Of a DNA stretch of 64,000 nt, positions 62,478-64,000 are shown one piece after another. The DNA lies in NCBI GenBank assembly GCA_014238415.1, contig JABABA010000009.1, positions 1 through 64,000 on the forward strand. Direction: 5' to 3'. The stretch's first letter is position 1; each line of letters starts with the position of its first letter. Under the pieces are notes generated by a model that did not search any database, was not told the DNA's origin, and was given only the letters and a program-made list of their open reading frames with translations. A program made the position numbers and the translations under genes. The stretch comes from Planctomycetota bacterium (GTDB lineage: Bacteria > Planctomycetota > UBA1135 > GCA-002686595).

Positions 62478-64000
62478 ATGCATGTGGATAGGTTGGATGT
62501 CTTGGCACTCTCCTCTCAATACCTCTCACGGCCAAAGGTCCTGCTCTGCGCAGGAATTGTGCTCTTTCTCCTGGGTTGCAGCGAAGGCTCGGAAGGCTCA
62601 GGGGGAACAGACCCGGGGACTGGTGGCCCGGGTGGTGGCGGTACGGGGGGCGGCGGCGTCGTGGCATCGGGTCGATTCGAGACAGAAGATCCCCTTGATC
62701 TGGACGCTGGCGGCGGCGGTGGCGGTGGCGGCGGCGGCGGCGATCCGGACTATGGAATCGGTCAGGCGGGCGAATTAGGGGAAGCAGAAATCCTCGCGTG
62801 GCAGGTGGAGCAGCCGGGCCCACGCTCCTTGACAGTCAACTGGACCACCAACTTCCCAACCCTCTGTGAACTCGACTGGGGCACCAGTGAAGAGCTGGGA
62901 GCAGTCCAATCCAGCGGCAATGACCCCGCCTTGGAGCACACGGTGACTCTGGAGAACCTGGGCGAAGGTGTGACCTACTGGCTGCGCATCACGGCCGCAG
63001 CCCTTGCAGGATCTGTTGACACAGAGGGACCTTTCTCAGCGCTGGTGGACTCTGCGGACGGGCGCACAGTGAGCGGCACCCTGATCAAGTGGCACCCCGT
63101 GACCTTGACTTTTGAGGGGCCAGCCTTCAGCGAGGCGGATGAATCCCCGAACCCCTTCCTCGACCGGCGCCTGTGGATTGACTTCAGCGCACCATCGGGA
63201 GCCACCATGCGTGTGGAGGGGTTCTTCGCCGGAGATGGCGCCGGAGGCAGCCTGGGCACAGCCTGGCAGGTGCGCGCGGCGTTCTTTGAAGAAGGCACCT
63301 GGGAGTACACCGTGCACTTCCGCGAAGGCGCCGGAGTTGCCACCAACCTGAATCCAGCGGCCGGCCAGGCGGGAATGCTCGCCGGACTGGAAGGCCTCCT
63401 GCCCATCGGCCCCAGAGACACTCAGGCCCCCGGATTCCTGAGCTTCGGCGCGCTGGAGTATGTGGGTGCACACTACCTCAAGTTCCGGGACGGACCGTAC
63501 TTCCTCAAGGGCGGCACGGACAGCCCTGAGAACCTCTTTGGATTCGAGGGATTTGACGACACCTGGGACGAGCCCGGGGGCGCAAGCACCAGCGGCCTGC
63601 CTTCGGGCTTGCACCGTTTTACGCCCCATGTAAAGGACTTTGGCAAGAAGGGGCTCGGTGATGACACAAGTCCCCTCTTCACCTCCAGCACCACCGGCGT
63701 TGACTCCCGTGGGCTGGTCGGAGCCCTGGATTACCTTGCCAGTCGTGGAGTCAACTCGGCCTATTTCCTGCCCATGAACCTGGGAGGCGATGGACGCGAC
63801 ACCTGGCCGTTCCTCGGGCCCCTGGATTCTTCTTCGGACAAACTGCACTACGACCTCTCCAAGCTGCACCAGTGGGGCCTCGTGTTCGCCCATGCCATGC
63901 GCCGGGGCATCGCCCTGCACCTGGTGCTCGGGGAAACCGAATGGGGCAATGAGCATTGGCTCGACAATGGACAGCTGGGACCCGAACGCAAGATCTTCTA
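62478..64000 (+). CDS. DUF5060-type lipoprotein, partial at window end
   Basis: The frame opens at ATG 62478 and stays open for at least 507 codons to the window end. The N-terminus is a lipoprotein signal (VLLCAGIVLFLLGCSEGS). A Gly-rich linker (residues about 55-95) precedes a fibronectin-like beta domain (PRSLTVNWTTNFPTLCELDWG), then a DUF5060 domain (HPVTLTFEGPAFSEAD, then FLDRRLWIDFS and VRAAFFEEGTWEYTVHF), and the start of a glycoside-hydrolase-like barrel (HYLKFRDGPYFLKGGTDSPEN). DUF5060 precedes putative glycosidases, so a surface-anchored sugar hydrolase is likely. The catalytic part lies beyond the window. Confidence 0.85.
   Translation, partial: MHVDRLDVLALSSQYLSRPKVLLCAGIVLFLLGCSEGSEGSGGTDPGTGGPGGGGTGGGGVVASGRFETEDPLDLDAGGGGGGGGGGGDPDYGIGQAGELGEAEILAWQVEQPGPRSLTVNWTTNFPTLCELDWGTSEELGAVQSSGNDPALEHTVTLENLGEGVTYWLRITAAALAGSVDTEGPFSALVDSADGRTVSGTLIKWHPVTLTFEGPAFSEADESPNPFLDRRLWIDFSAPSGATMRVEGFFAGDGAGGSLGTAWQVRAAFFEEGTWEYTVHFREGAGVATNLNPAAGQAGMLAGLEGLLPIGPRDTQAPGFLSFGALEYVGAHYLKFRDGPYFLKGGTDSPENLFGFEGFDDTWDEPGGASTSGLPSGLHRFTPHVKDFGKKGLGDDTSPLFTSSTTGVDSRGLVGALDYLASRGVNSAYFLPMNLGGDGRDTWPFLGPLDSSSDKLHYDLSKLHQWGLVFAHAMRRGIALHLVLGETEWGNEHWLDNGQLGPERKIF
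62640..62740. repeat. Poly-glycine (GGC/GGT) tract in the lipoprotein gene
   Basis: Two runs of GGC, GGT and GGG codons encode glycine linkers downstream of the lipid anchor. The runs are in frame in steps of three, so length variation would change the spacer between membrane and enzyme domain. Confidence 0.75.

Overview
This window looks like chromosome of a Gram-negative bacterium with moderately high GC content, most likely a planctomycete or a close relative. The case for a planctomycete is inference. It rests on the many large secreted proteins of unknown role, the metalloprotease at 15.5 kb whose C-terminal domain (SDNDLTFTV, then PGDTWNFQLWYRD) I associate with planctomycete secreted proteins, the DUF1844 protein, and a separate lysine-rich histone-H1-like protein. 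KdsB (30.9 kb) implies Kdo and lipopolysaccharide, hence an outer membrane. No rRNA, phage, insertion sequence or CRISPR array was found.

Layout. 1-5.4 kb: a large secreted YD-repeat (RHS) protein whose 3' end overlaps another reading frame that leaves the window. 5.4-13.7 kb: a spacer with DnaA-box-like sites, PilT, a sodium/solute symporter, a DUF6919-like protein, a MauE-like membrane protein paired with a CxxC lipoprotein, a methyltransferase and an M28 peptidase. 13.8-21.5 kb: an orphan aminotransferase small domain, homoserine kinase, a secreted M43 metalloprotease, then a leftward group (secreted prenyltransferase-repeat protein, BtpA, MoaB/MogA, and an enzyme-I-like protein that has lost its catalytic residues). 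21.5-30.9 kb: tRNA-Thr, a HEAT-repeat protein, AnmK, an NtrC-type regulator, a LysM protein, a GT39-like membrane protein and a lipoprotein. 30.9-38.6 kb: kdsB-pyrG-DUF1844, an acyl-CoA dehydrogenase, an EI24/CysZ-like protein, metG, and the nucleoid proteins HU and H1-like. 39-44 kb: a compact five-gene operon around a membrane-anchored MglA-type GTPase. 44-53 kb: a secreted propeller-like protein, a glycine riboswitch driving gcvT-gcvH-lipoate ligase, tRNA-Gln, cinA, tatC and a coiled-coil membrane protein. 53-64 kb: coaE-rho-glycosyltransferase, two more glycosyltransferases, a methyltransferase, trxB and the 5' part of a DUF5060-type lipoprotein.

The most interesting unit is the 39.0-43.9 kb operon: a TPR membrane protein, a TPR protein with a roadblock-like C-terminus, a roadblock/LC7 protein, an MglA-family GTPase carrying a proline-rich linker and a C-terminal membrane anchor, and a second roadblock/LC7 protein. 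The genes overlap or nearly abut, so they are probably co-expressed. The composition suggests a membrane-tethered small-GTPase switch with its own regulators, unlike the usual soluble MglA/MglB pair.

Other points worth attention are the enzyme-I pseudoenzyme, a glycosyltransferase fused to a coiled coil with tryptophans every 14 residues, a BRCT-like domain on a membrane-anchored coiled coil, and a one-aptamer glycine riboswitch. All assignments come from reading the sequence by eye; no database search was run.
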